A stretch of 64,000 nucleotides of DNA from Diphasiastrum complanatum (taxonomy: Eukaryota > Streptophyta > Lycopodiopsida > Lycopodiales > Lycopodiaceae). The stretch covers positions 67,421,852-67,485,851 of the forward strand of contig CM055099.1 of assembly GCA_029204225.1 (NCBI GenBank), in the 5' to 3' direction. A model generated the notes under the pieces. It was not told the origin of the DNA, did no database searches, and saw only the letters and a list, made by a program, of their open reading frames with translations. Positions 44,512 to 60,959 of the stretch are shown here, piece after piece; position 1 is the first letter of the stretch; each line of letters begins with the position of its first letter. The translations under genes were made by a program, and so were the position numbers.

Positions 44512-44814
44512 CAGTGATCTCATGGAGGAAATCAAGAGGGCTCAACAAAAGGACCCACATTGTAAGTGTGTGTGGCCTATGCATGCAAGTTAGTCAGCCA
44601 AGCAAAAGAGTCAGCCTCGCCTATCGCTTCCGTAGAAGAACACACTAGTTTTATTTGACATACATCGTGAAGGAAGGTATGTTGTTGAGAACCGAAAAAG
44701 TATTCATGCCAAATGTGAAGGATCTTCATTGTAACATACTTCATGAATGCCATGATAGTCCGAACCGGTGCATCACAAGCAGTGATCCAGTGTGGCCGCA
44801 TGATAAGCTATTAG
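44505..44814 (+). mobile_element. Gypsy scrap lodged in the first exon of beta-glucosidase B
   Basis: The translated pieces DSDLMEEIKRAQQKDPHC and YIVKEGMLLRTEKVFMPNVK followed by LHCNILHECHDSP match the segment between RNase H and integrase and the integrase H2C2 zinc-binding region of gypsy elements. The scrap is about 310 bp, has no LTR, and separates the inherited start codon from the rest of the exon. It is a fossil fragment. Confidence 0.8.
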
Positions 44815-44816
44815 AG

Positions 44817-49857
<5,041 letters not shown>

Positions 49858-50468
49858 TCATTGATGTGTAAATTTGTGGATTGGAGTTTGGAGTTGATGT
49901 ATTAGTATCTTGGGAATTTAACAATACCTTATAGAACTCAATAATTTTCCACTTAAAACATACAATATTAGAACAAAACCTACTTCATAGGATGACTATC
50001 AATTTCTTTGTGTCTATTTTTGCAATAAGTATTGCAATATTGAAACACAAAATTGAACTGTGATTTAGTTTTAGTCTCATTGTGATGATTGTACTTGTTC
50101 TTATCCCTTTTTGGTCACATTGAAACTTAAATGCAAGGTATGTAGTCTCTAATTCATAGCTTTAAGAGGTCTAAAAAGATGTCCAGCTTTCATTTATTGA
50201 AGGTAATGGATCCTTTTGGACTCTATGAGTCTTTCACATTAGCAATGATTCTTGTATGTGAAATGCACACATAATATCTACCATAAAAAAAAATTCTAAT
50301 CAAGCACTACTATGTTGTTAGTCTTATGCACATCAACATGAAATGTTGAGTAGCCATTTATAGGATCTGTGAAATTTTGTGGATCTTGTTTGTTGTACAA
50401 CATCCAATAAACCATTAGAAATCCATAAGCTTTACCCTATGAATTAATGTTGAAGAAAAATTGGTGGT
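49858..50468. other. 3' flank of beta-glucosidase B
   Basis: AT-rich DNA without a recognised gene. It presumably contains the polyadenylation site; AATAAG near 50024 is only a weak signal. It ends at the start of the 425-bp repeat. Confidence 0.4.
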
Positions 50469-50894
50469 GTCCAAGATTGTGAACTGAGGATTGAAGTGGC
50501 AAATGACATTTTGTGATGCATAAGTATGTGAGTTTCTTCATATAGTTGTGCATAGTATATTTGATAAATGTAAATGTAGCTAATTTCTAGGTGTACTTCA
50601 ATGAGGGAGTGGATTAGAGGAGGTCGTAGGTGGACGTTCAGGAACCACTTTGACATCATTCTTTGAGCTGAACAGAAGTGGTGATTCGGACGCTCGAGAG
50701 TTGTTGTACAAGGACTTGTCGAGGCAATATTGGTACAACAGGAGAACTTGTAGGTGGACCCGTCGAATCAACATGCAGTCGACCCCTGCCATTGGTTGCA
50801 TGTATTTTGTACACCACTCTGATGTGTAGATAGTAGGCCATGTGGCCTACTATACAAGCCTATGGTAGGCCTACATGGCTTGCCACATCGCCAG
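50469..50894. repeat. 425-bp flanking direct repeat, left copy
   Basis: The segment from GTCCAAGATTGTGAACTGAG to CTTGCCACATCGCCAG recurs at 56739-57164 on the other side of the copia element, with a single difference noticed (ATGCAGTCG here, ATGAAGTCG there). It contains the palindrome TAGTAGGCCATGTGGCCTAC(TA) near 50829-50850. Minus-strand frames in it carry no recognised domain. Confidence 0.97.
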
Positions 50895-51547
50895 TGTGAA
50901 AAACTCAGATCCAAAAGATGCTAAAGTTTCATAAAGATCTTGGCCATGGAAGTTATGCACATCTAGATTGAAAAAATGATAGAAATTGTGATGTTAAGCA
51001 TACTAAACATCAACTAAACATCAAAATCTGATCATAAGCTTCCACAAACAGAAACTTGCTGTCCCTGTCCGTACTTCAGAGCCTACAACCTGCATTTCAC
51101 ACGTGTGAAGCCATAGCAACAAAGAAATCACAATTCTAGTGGCTAGAATGCAAGATATGAACAAAAAAGTGAGAGAGAAGAAGATGGATCTTCAAAGAGC
51201 ATAACATTCATTCAATAGAATGAAAATGAGATGTGTACATACTCGTGGAGATGGCTATTTATAGCAGCCATAGTGCCTCTTGGCCACTTGTCTTATGATA
51301 GGCTAAAATTGGGGTCCAATAGGATTCACCCATATACCTAGAAATTTGGTCAAATAGGAATGCACCAAATTATGAGCCAATAGAAGAGCTCCACACTCGA
51401 CCTCCTCTAATTAATGTGACCTCAAAAGTAGTGTACACATACTTTGGGCCTCTACATACATGTATGAACCTATCTCTAACTTTTATTTGGCCATAGGCCT
51501 ACAAAATCTCAAGTTAGGAAAATACTACTAGTTGACAATTTTTCACA
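50895..51547 (-). repeat. 3' LTR of the young copia element
   Basis: In element orientation it begins TGTGAAAAATTGTCAACTAG and ends GGATCTGAGTTTTTCACA, so TGTGAAAAA and TTTTTCACA form terminal inverted repeats. Length 653 bp. A TATA box (TATAAATAG on the minus strand) lies near 51255. Confidence 0.95.
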
Positions 51548-54500
51548 CTCCCTCTTCAACTAGTTTTAGCATAGATTTAGAAAGTACACCAAGACTTGTT
51601 CTATGCTTGAAAAATAAGTCCTTTCCCAATGCTTTGGTAAAGATATCAGCCACACATTCCTTTGATGGGACATGTTCAAGCTTGATCTCTTTTGCCAACA
51701 CTTGTTCTCTCACAAAATGGTAAGCCACCTCGATATGTTTGCTCCTTGCATGGAAAACCGGATTGCTTGCTAGACTTTGGGCTGAAAGGTTGTCACAAAA
51801 GATGATTGGACTCTCTGAAAAATCCAGCAAATGAAGCTCCATAATCATCCTCTTGATCCACACCATCTCCTTTGTGCATGATGTCAAAGCTTTGTACTCG
51901 GCCTCACTAGAAGAAAGTGATATAGTTGCTTGTTTCTTCGACATCCATGAGATAGCTCCATCACCTATGAAAATAGCATGTGCATTTATGGATTTTCTAT
52001 CCATAAGGTCTCCTGCAAAATCTGAATCTGAAAAACCAAATAAGTTAGGTGATGAGCCTCTATAAACAATGCCAAAATCTTTTGTTCCCGAGATGTATCT
52101 CAAGATCCTCTTTCCTAGTTTCCAATGTTCTATGCTAGGATCTTGCATGAATTGGCTTAATCTACCAACACAATAAGATAAATCAGGTCTTGTGATGGTT
52201 AGATATATAAGAGAACCTATTAGCTTCCTATAGAGAGTAATGTCCTCGAAGGATCTTTCATTACCTCTTATAGTTAGCTTTACATGTGATTCCATAGGTG
52301 TATCAATAGGATTTGCATCTACCATATGAAATCTATTGAGAATAGAAATAGCATACTTCTCTTGTGAAATAAAAGTGATTTGAGAAGTTCTAATTACTTC
52401 TATTCCTAAGATATAGCTCAAAAGACCAAGATCATGCACTTCAAATTCCTTTTTTAGTGCTTTCTTGATATCTTCTATATCTTCCTTGTTCCCTCCACTT
52501 AAAATAATGTCATCCACATAAATTAGAAGGATTGTAACATCATTAGCACTAATTCTAAAGTAAAGTGAATGATCATACTCACTCATAGTGAAGTTTTGAG
52601 AAAGTAGAAAAGAGTTAAGCCTAGCATACCAACTCCTTGGTGCTTGCTTAAGACCATACAAACTTTTTTGTAGAAAACACACATGATTAGGCTTGCTATG
52701 AGAAACATAGCTCTCGGGTTGCTCCATGTAGACTTCCTCTTCAAGATCACCATTCAAGAAAGCATTAGAAATGTCTAATTGCCAAAGATCCCATCCATAA
52801 AGAGTTGCAAGGGAAATGATTACTCTTATGCTCACCATCTTTGCCACGGGTGCAAAGGTTTCCTCATAGTCAATGCCATGCTCTTGAGCATAACCTTTAG
52901 CCACCAACCTTGCCTTCAACTTGTTGATAGATCCATCTTGATTTGTCTTTACCTTGAAGATCCATTTGCATCCAATTGCACTTTTGCCCTTTGGAAGCTC
53001 CACCAATCTCCATGTGTTGTTCTTCATAAGTGCTTCAAACTCAAGATCCATTGCTTGGATCCATTCCTCTTCTTGCCTTGCTTCATCTACACATGAAGGT
53101 ACATCAAAAGAAGTTAGGAAAGCATAGTTGGATCCATCCACCACTTGCTTACCTTTGCCATCATAAGTGAGCCTTGAGGGTTTCACTTTATGCCTTGGAG
53201 TTCTCCTTGGAATTTGACTTGAAGAGGCTTCTTCAACATCCACATCCAATGTGTCATCAACTCCATTGTCATCAAGCACATTAGTTGCAACAACACCATC
53301 ATCACTTGAAACAACTTTTGGAATGTTACCTTCATCAAAAATGACATCCCTACTTGTGAACACTTTCTTGATTGAAGGAACATAAATCCTATATGCTTTG
53401 CTTACTTCACTATAACCAACAAAAATGCCCTTTCTTGAAGATGGATCCTCCTTAGTTCTATCATCAAGAGTAATGTTGAAGTAGCAAATGCATCCAAAAG
53501 TTCTTAGAAACTTGACATTAGGCTTCGTACCAAACAAAGCTTCAAAAGGGGTTTTTCCTTCCAATACAACACTTGGCCATCTATTGCATAGGAAATTTGC
53601 ACACAACAAAGCATCACTCCAAAAAGGTTTAGGAAGATTAGCATTCAATCTCATTGCCTTTGCACTCTCACACAAGGTTCTATTCTTCCTCTCGGCCACT
53701 CCATTTTGTTGTGGTGTTCTTGGACATGTGTACTCCCTCTTGATCCCATGCTCATCGCAAAAGGCTTTGAATTTGTTAGAAATGTATTCACCACCATTGT
53801 CGCTCCTCAAGCATTTGATTTTGATTGTAAATTGAGTCTCAATAGCAACTTTGAACTTGACAAACACATCAAACACCTCATCCTTGCTCTTTAGTAGATA
53901 AACCCAACAAAATCTACTAAAATCATCAATGAAAGTTACATACATCTTAGCACCTCCATTGCTAATTGTAGTAACACCATGAATATCCGAATGCAAGAGA
54001 GAAAAAGGCATCTTAGATCTAGATATAGATCTAGTATATGGCAATCTATGTGATTTAGACAAAGCACATTCTTCACAAACATGATTCAAGCAAGTAAGAG
54101 ACTTGGGAAGTCCCCTTACTACCTCCTTTTTGGCTATTACCTCCAAGGCCTTGTAGTTGAGATGTCCCATCCTTTTATGCCATACCTCTTGAATTGACAT
54201 TTGTTCATTTGCCATGCATCCAACTTGGTTAGCAACAACACATGCATCAAGCTTGAACAATTTCCCTTGCCTTTTCCCTTTTGCAATGATACTACACCCC
54301 TTTTTGATCAAGCAAGCATCACCATCAAACTCAACTTTGAATCCTTTGTCAAGCATTTGGCTTACACTAAGTAAGTTCTTGGTAATGGATGGAATGAGCA
54401 AAACATCTTTCAATTCTATATTCCTATTTGTAGAAAGTGAAATAGGAATTGTGCCAATCCCCTTGATTGCACACTCACCATCATTTGCGGTATAGATTAC

Positions 54501-55493
54501 CTTCCTATCACCATCAAATGCCATTAAAGATGAAAAATACTCTTTATGATATGTCATATGAGAAGTGGCTCCACTATCAATCCACCAAGGATCAATGTCT
54601 CCATGATTAGCCAACAAGCAAGATGACATAACAAAAGCATCATTTGAAAGAAGCTCATCCCCACCCTCATCAATAGTTAGATTGGTTTGCTTTTCCCCTT
54701 GATCCCTCTTTTTCTTAAAACAATCACTAGCAAAATGCCCTTTGACTCCACAATAGAAACATTTTAGCTTAGATCTATCCTTCTTTTTGCCAAAAGTAGA
54801 GTGCTCACCTTGGTCTTGCCCTTTAGACCAATTGCTTTTACCTTTGCCCTTGAACTTGCCTTTAGAGAACATTGCCTCCTCTTCTCCTCCTTGAGATGTA
54901 GAAGATGCTCCCACTCTTGCTTGCAACCTGAATTCTTCAGCCAACAAGACCTCTTGCAAGTCTCCAACACTTGGTAAACATTTTTGGATAGCATAACTTT
55001 GAACAAGATTAGCATGATCATCCAACAAGCCATTGAGAATCACTTGAACAAGCTCCTCATTATTTATGCCATCATTAATGCATGCTAACTCATCATTCAA
55101 TGCTTTAACTCTCAAAACAAAAGCATGTCCATTCTCACTCTTCTTTTGCATACAAGAAAAGATTTGCCTTCTTAAAGTCAACACTCTAGAAGTAGACTTG
55201 GATTCATAAACCTTCTTCAAGGCTTCCCAAGCTTCACTAGATGATGTGCACTTACCAACCTCTTTGATAAGCTCATTTGTCACATTCATCTTGATCATGT
55301 GAAGGGCTTTCTTTGCCCTCTTGTCATACCTCAATTGTTCTTGAGGTGCCAAAGGTCTCTCCTCCACACCTACAACAATATCCATCAACTCATTCATCTC
55401 AAGCAAAGACTCCATCCTTACTTTCCAAGTAGAATAGTTGAGGGAGGTAAGCCTATCATTGCTTTCCAACATGTAGCCTCCATTTGTAGCCAT
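51543..55493 (-). mobile_element. Copia gag-pol, single open frame of 1316 codons
   Basis: It starts at the ATG at 55493. Order by residue: gag (about 1-210, LNYSTWKVRMESLLEMNE), CCHC zinc knuckle (CFYCGVKGHFASDC, about 245), protease (WWIDSGATSHM, about 300), GAG-pre-integrase (VWHKRMGHLNYKAL, about 440), integrase (HSDIHGVTTIS ... RSDNGGEYIS, PRTPQQNGVAERKN, about 505-620), reverse transcriptase (GCKWIFKVKTNQDG, LLIYVDDIIL, about 830-1080) and RNase H (about 1165-1300). All the usual copia parts are present in the standard order, and the frame looks whole. The stop falls at the edge of the LTR. The lineage within copia is not assigned. Confidence 0.97.
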
Positions 55494-56090
55494 GTTGCAA
55501 TGATTGATCTCTGATCTTTGACCTGTTCCAATGCACTAAGCACTCTCTTGAATCAACAAATGAAACACAAGAAGAAATCACAAAGATTTGGAACCTAAAA
55601 CCTTACTTTTTCTCTCTTTTCCTCACTTTTTCCTTAATTTTAGCCACTAGTTTTATGATTTCTTGATCAAACCAAGACCAAACCTCAATATACTTGCTTT
55701 TCCCTCACTCCTAAGATTGAAATACACTCTTGAATCATTCAGCAAACTGAAAATCAGAGGGTTACATCAATTTTGAAGTTTTTGACATGAAGAAGCAAGA
55801 AATTGAATCAAAAAACTATATGCTAGAATGGAAAACTAATAGGATCTTGTTGGATCTTGCATCTCCCTCTTTCCAAAACAATTTTTGTCTCCTTATTCTG
55901 ATAAGTACAGAGGGAATTCGCCCTACTTCAATTGAAATGCATACAAATGATGTTTTGATCACAAAGATCCAATTTCTACACATAAATCAACAAGATTTTT
56001 AGCTAGAAACTTGATTGGAATGCTACAAAAGCAAACTCGCCCACAAATCTCTTCTAAATCTGGCAAAACCTGCACATTTGGCCGCCTAAT

Positions 56091-56102
56091 GCTCTGATAC
56101 CA
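56091..56102 (-). other. Primer-binding site of the young copia element
   Basis: The minus strand reads TGGTATCAGAGC directly after the LTR end TTTTTCACA. This is the standard initiator tRNA-Met PBS of plant copia elements. Confidence 0.96.
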
Positions 56103-56740
56103 TGTGAAAAACTCAGATCCAAAAGATGCTAAAGTTTCATAAAGATCTTGGCCATGGAAGTTATGCACATCTAGATTGAAAAAATGATAGAAATTGTGAT
56201 GTTAAGCATACTAAACATCAACTAAACATCAAAATCTGATCATAAGCTTCCACAAACAGAAACTTGCTGTCCCTGTCCGTACTTCAGAGCCTACAACCTG
56301 CATTTCACACGTGTGAAGCCATAGCAACAAAGAAATCACAATTCTAGTGGCTAGAATGCAAGATATGAACAAAAAAGTGAGAGAGAAGAAGATGGATCTT
56401 CAAAGAGCATAACATTCATTCAATAGAATGAAAATGAGATGTGTACATACTCGTGGAGATGGCTATTTATAGCAGCCATAGTGCCTCTTGGCCACTTGTC
56501 TTATGATAGGCTAAAATTGGGGTCCAATAGGATTCACCCATATACCTAGAAATTTGGTCAAATAGGAATGCACCAAATTATGAGCCAATAGAAGAGCTCC
56601 ACACTCGACCTCCTCTAATTAATGTGACCTCAAAAGTAGTGTACACATACTTTGGGCCTCTACATACATGTATGAACCTATCTCTAACTTTTATTTGGCC
56701 ATAGGCCTACAAAATCTCAAGTTAGGAAAATACTACTAGT
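56103..56740 (-). repeat. 5' LTR of the young copia element
   Basis: Matches the left LTR base for base over about 636 bp by eye. Its outer end directly abuts the right copy of the 425-bp flanking repeat. Confidence 0.95.
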
Positions 56741-57164
56741 CCAAGATTGTGAACTGAGGATTGAAGTGGCAAATGACATTTTGTGATGCATAAGTATGTG
56801 AGTTTCTTCATATAGTTGTGCATAGTATATTTGATAAATGTAAATGTAGCTAATTTCTAGGTGTACTTCAATGAGGGAGTGGATTAGAGGAGGTCGTAGG
56901 TGGACGTTCAGGAACCACTTTGACATCATTCTTTGAGCTGAACAGAAGTGGTGATTCGGACGCTCGAGAGTTGTTGTACAAGGACTTGTCGAGGCAATAT
57001 TGGTACAACAGGAGAACTTGTAGGTGGACCCGTCGAATCAACATGAAGTCGACCCCTGCCATTGGTTGCATGTATTTTGTACACCACTCTGATGTGTAGA
57101 TAGTAGGCCATGTGGCCTACTATACAAGCCTATGGTAGGCCTACATGGCTTGCCACATCGCCAG
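56739..57164. repeat. 425-bp flanking direct repeat, right copy
   Basis: Same sequence as 50469-50894 with one noticed difference. It runs on without interruption into single-copy DNA (TCCCAAGCCTACATCGACG), so this side probably shows the pre-insertion sequence to the right. 57165-57530 holds no recognised gene. Confidence 0.97.
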
Positions 57165-57530
57165 TCCCAAGCCTACATCGACGCTTGTGAATGACTTATC
57201 GAGCGCAGCGGAATTCTAATGCGTGACTATGCCTATCAATATTGAACAAAACATAATGACAAGAGTCACGTTCAATCTTTTAACACTAACTTTGAAATCA
57301 TCAGAGCTAAAGTGATTACGCAGCCAAACAATGAAGAAATGAATTATCAGACAAAAGCAATATGAGATCACAAAGATTCTTGGTGGACTTAGAGATCGTC
57401 AGCTCTACAACTGAAAAGGAGAGTAGCAGTCGAATTGAAGCATGTTCAATGACAGGGCTGAAGGTCTTCGAATATTTCAGATCTGAAATCTGGGAGAAGC
57501 CTTTGGTGACTAGTTTGGCCTTGTATCAAT

Positions 57531-58733
57531 TTAGTCTTCCTTCAACATCATACTTCGCTTTGAATATCCATTTTCATGGAATTGAATTTTGATCCTTGGA
57601 AGCTGAGTTATAGTCCATGTTTGATTCTCTATAAGAGAATCGAATTCGGTGTCCATTGTAGCTGGATCATCCATAAATCGAGATGGAGGCTGTCTGGATC
57701 TGTTCGATCTTCTGGGTTGAACTTTGATCCTCTGATGTGGTTCGACTTGTCGAGGTTCAAACTCATTGTTGGAGTCGATGTTGAGCTTGTGATTAGTCCC
57801 GAGTTTGAGGTTGTTGACTCTAGGATTGGAAGTCGATGGAGCTTTCCCCTGGTGGTTGATAAATTTGTCTTCCACAAAAATGACATCTCTGCTCGTGTAA
57901 GTTTTCTGAGTGTCCAGATTGTAGAGCTTGTATGCCTTGTATTCTGGGGAATAGCCGATGAAGATGGACTTTCTGCTGGTGTCGTCCAGCTTCTTTCTTA
58001 GATTTTCAGGGATCTGAGAATAAGCAATACATCCAAACACTCGAATATGCTTGAGTGATGGCTTTGATCCTGTCCACACCTCATGAGATGTTTTTCCATT
58101 CAGGGCCTTAATGATGGATCAATTTTGTAGATAGGAAGCTCTAGTAACAGCTTCTGCCCAAAAGTTCTTAGGAAGAGAGGCATGGGCCAGCATGCTCTTG
58201 GCATTTTTGATGAGTGTTTGATTCTTCCTCTTAGCTATGCCATTGGACTGAGGTGAGTAGTTGGTTGTGTACTGTTGATGTATTCCGTTGGCCTTGCAGA
58301 ACTCCTTGAATTCTATGGAGATAAATTCTCCCCCTCCATCAGCCCATAATGCTTTAATCTTCCTCTGGGTCTGATTTTCAGTAGATGCCTTGAACTGCTT
58401 GAAGAATTTGAATGCTTCTGATTTGTTCTTTAGAAAATAAGTAGCAGTCCTTCGAGAAAAGTCATCAATGAAGGTTAGGAAATAGAGAGCTCTCTCTTTT
58501 GAAGCAGTCTGCATTGGGCCACAAATGTCGCTATGTACAAGATCAAGCAAACCTTTGGGAGTATGAACTGAATCAAAAGGACTTCTAGCATGCTTGCTGA
58601 TAATATAGCTTTCACATGGAGAAGTTGGTTTGCTAACGGAAGGAAGATCTTGCACTAGATTATGAGTCGACTGTAGACTGATATTCGCTTTGAATATTCT
58701 AGCCATATGGTAATTCAAGTTAGTTAAAGTCAT
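57531..58733 (-). mobile_element. Ty1/copia integrase to early RT fragment (C6), broken
   Basis: Reading leftwards: GAG-pre-integrase end, LLDLVHSDICGPMQTAS, YFLTFIDDFSRRTATYFLKN, NYSPQSNGIAKRKNQTLIKN, LKHIRVFGCIAYSQIPENLR, IFIGYSPEYKAYKLYN, YTSRDVIFVEDKF and the start of RT (FDSLIENQTWTITQLP). It differs from the young copia element and resembles C1 and C3. Old to middle-aged, with few breaks; both ends are cut off. Confidence 0.94.
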
Positions 58734-58734
58734 A

Positions 58735-59467
58735 TAATTAAAGCAACTCTAGCTTAGGTCCATTGGGGGTCTGTTCCATGGAACCTAACTTATATACATA
58801 AGTCACATGGTCCAATGGGGATTTTTCCCATGGAACCTTTTGTAAGTGACTTAGTTCTATACTTAAATTACTACAATCTGTAACTTAACTAAATTATCAG
58901 GTTTTGAGTTTTTGATGGTTCATTGTAAAACAAGGGCCTCCAATTATAAGTCAATGTGGAGAGCTCATTTGTAGGTGAACACTTGTAGAGGAATTCTACA
59001 TTTTGGATCTTCCCATCTCTCTTGTGTCTCCCCATTGTGGACCTTCCCTTTGGTTGTAAACTATTGTATGGAATGTATTATTGAGTTAGTTGTCTCCTCT
59101 TGGTTGGGTAAGCCTCAAGAGAGGGTCACCTTAGTTTGGAAGGGAATGCCTCAAATTAAGGGTTGGGATTCAAGGAAGATTAGGGTTTCAGATTTAGATT
59201 TAATCTTAGCCACTAATTGGGGGGCAGCCATAGTGATTAATCTAGGGTTTCTTAATTGTATCTTCTCATTTGTGTTAGCAACAAGATGAGCTTATGCAAG
59301 AAAGAGTGGATCTTGCTCTCACAATACTCACCATCCTATCTATCCCTTGGCCAGCATGCTTCCTTCCCCATGCTAGTTGGATTAAGCCATAGTGCATGCT
59401 AGTTGGGAGACCGCCATAACATACACTAGTTGGAGCCATAGCCGGAGGGATCCTGCCAAGCCAACAT
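58735..59467 (+). mobile_element. Gypsy LTR (element G4), borders approximate
   Basis: Shares GGTCCATTGGGGGT, CTTTTGTAAGTGAC, GTGGATCTTGCTCTCA and ATGCTAGTTGG blocks with the LTR at 17.67-18.26 kb and ends in the same way before a PBS. It is about 140 bp longer than that LTR and clearly diverged from it, so both are old. The frame inside it (58975-59289) has no recognised domain. Confidence 0.65.
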
Positions 59468-59480
59468 TGGTGCTGATGCC
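59468..59480 (+). other. Primer-binding site, tRNA-Asp type, decayed (gypsy G4)
   Basis: TGGTGCTGATGCC aligns with TGGCGCCGTTGCC at 18263 and lies at the same place after the LTR (AACATTGG shared). Three differences indicate age. Confidence 0.7.
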
Positions 59481-60121
59481 AATTTCTTGCTAAAATGATT
59501 CTTGTTTCTAACTATTCTTGCTATTTTCTGCTTGTTTTAGTTTAAGATCTATCACTCATTGCTCAAATCAAATGTGTTTCTGTCTTTGGTTTTCTTTTTT
59601 GTCTCCTTTTTGTAGCAGAAAGCTTCAAAAATACAAAATATGTCCCCACTCGCATAGGTTCACACAAGCCTTCTTGCAAAGCATATCCATCGTTGGAGTT
59701 TCACGCCCTTCGCGTGTCATTCTCGCACGTGACAGATATCAGATCAATCATTCAGGATACGGCGCATTTATTTTGGCCAATCACATGGTTTCATCCTCGA
59801 ACTATGTTTTCAAGCTGCCATCAGCCGCTTTTTACTGTTGTTCTACTTGTTTACTAACATTCTTTCTCAAAATCTTTTTATGTTCCTGTGAGAAGAGTTG
59901 CAACTGCAACTGTGGACAGAATCTCGCTGTCCGTCTTGCATAGGCGAGGATAGTTAAAGGAGACGCCCAGCCAATCTCACATTGTACCTCCGATTCTTCA
60001 ACTCCTCAAGAGCAGATGCCCTTGATGAATCGGTAGCTCCTGCTACCTTCTCTACTGGCCATCATGGTGACACGCTAGCTGGCCATGATCTCCAGAAACT
60101 ATCGCACTCCTCTCCCCCACC

Positions 60122-60813
60122 TCAGATTGTAACCTGTAACTCAAATCCGCTCCATGCCCTGACCTGACAACTGCAAAGAATGGATGAAACTGAACCTGTG
60201 GTCCTCCAAAAATACAGGAAAGACTGATCCTTATCCTTGATATTGATTTCAATTCCATGAGCATCCAATGTTCCGTTGTTGTATAACACCTTAAAGCCGT
60301 GAAGGTTCAGGAGATTGCTTAGGAGTTTCCCACTGAACCGATTTTGGGACAAATCAAAAAGCTGCATACTGTTCAGATTTGCTATCCAAGCTACAATGGC
60401 TCCATCCAACAATTGGAGGCAAAGCTTAGGACACGCAAGTTTGGCAGAAACTCTTGATCAACACTTGAATTCTTAGCTACAAGTGCTCCTTCGAGCCTGT
60501 CATGACTAAAGTCGACAACTACAAGAGCACTCAAATTTAGAAGAGATGCCAGAACGCTTCCCTGGAGACTGTTACCTTTCACTACGAAAATCTGCAATTG
60601 ATCCAGTAGCCCTAGCTCTTCAGGTATACCACCGGTTAAGAATTTGTGGTCGAGGTTTATGAGAGAACTTGGAATGCTGCCTGTAAGGTTATTATTGTAA
60701 AGGTACATCATATTCAGAAAATGCATCATTTCGATATGAAATGAAAATGTGAAGAGAGGATTGATGATTTGAGGGGAATGGCAACTAATCGAGTCAGTGC
60801 AATATGTTTGCAA
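60122..60813 (-). pseudogene. Leucine-rich-repeat receptor-like protein fragment, antisense inside the gypsy leader
   Basis: Minus-strand frames contain plant LRR units: MMYLYNNNLTGSIPSSLINL, GGIPEELGLLDQLQIFVVKG, NSLQGSVLASLLNLSALVVV, FLPNLRVLSFASN, then in a second frame LDGAIVAWIANLNSMQLFDL and SQNRFSGKLLSNLLNLHGFK. The spacing (L-x-x-L-x-L-x-x-N-x-L-x-G-x-I-P) and the tail LYNNNGTLDAHGIEINIKD-like region recall the C-terminal LRRs of receptor-like proteins that sense ligands at the cell surface. There is at least one frame change near 60.4 kb, no signal peptide, no transmembrane segment and no kinase. The left end may reach about 59.95 kb. Confidence 0.78.
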
Positions 60814-60959
60814 CTGCTACAGAATATTCAAATCATTGGCCCCCCACATCGTTTTTCAGCCCCTAACCTTGCAAACTACATTCGCCCATCTATTCCTAAG
60901 CCAAGCATTAGGTGTGCGAGTTCATAAATCTTCGTTAGGTGCTGTTCTATGAGTGCATA

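Larger units (their letters stand above)
50895..56740 (-). mobile_element. Young, whole-looking Ty1/copia element (C5)
   Basis: Minus-strand element with LTRs at both ends, PBS (56091-56102), one open gag-pol frame and a purine-rich tract before the left LTR. The LTRs show no difference where they overlap (about 636 bp), so the insertion is very recent. No break is seen in the coding frame. Flanked by a 425-bp direct repeat instead of the usual 5-bp target duplication. An older relative lies at 38.8-39.8 kb. Confidence 0.96.

Noticed and set aside
44655-44816. A gypsy integrase-beta-glucosidase fusion protein
   Set aside because: The frame is continuous, but starting upstream would bury the signal peptide inside the protein. 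The ATG at 44817 is the simpler start; kept only as part of the finding on the rewired 5' end.
51532-54495. Plus-strand frames inside the young copia element
   Set aside because: They are antisense shadows of the intact minus-strand polyprotein.
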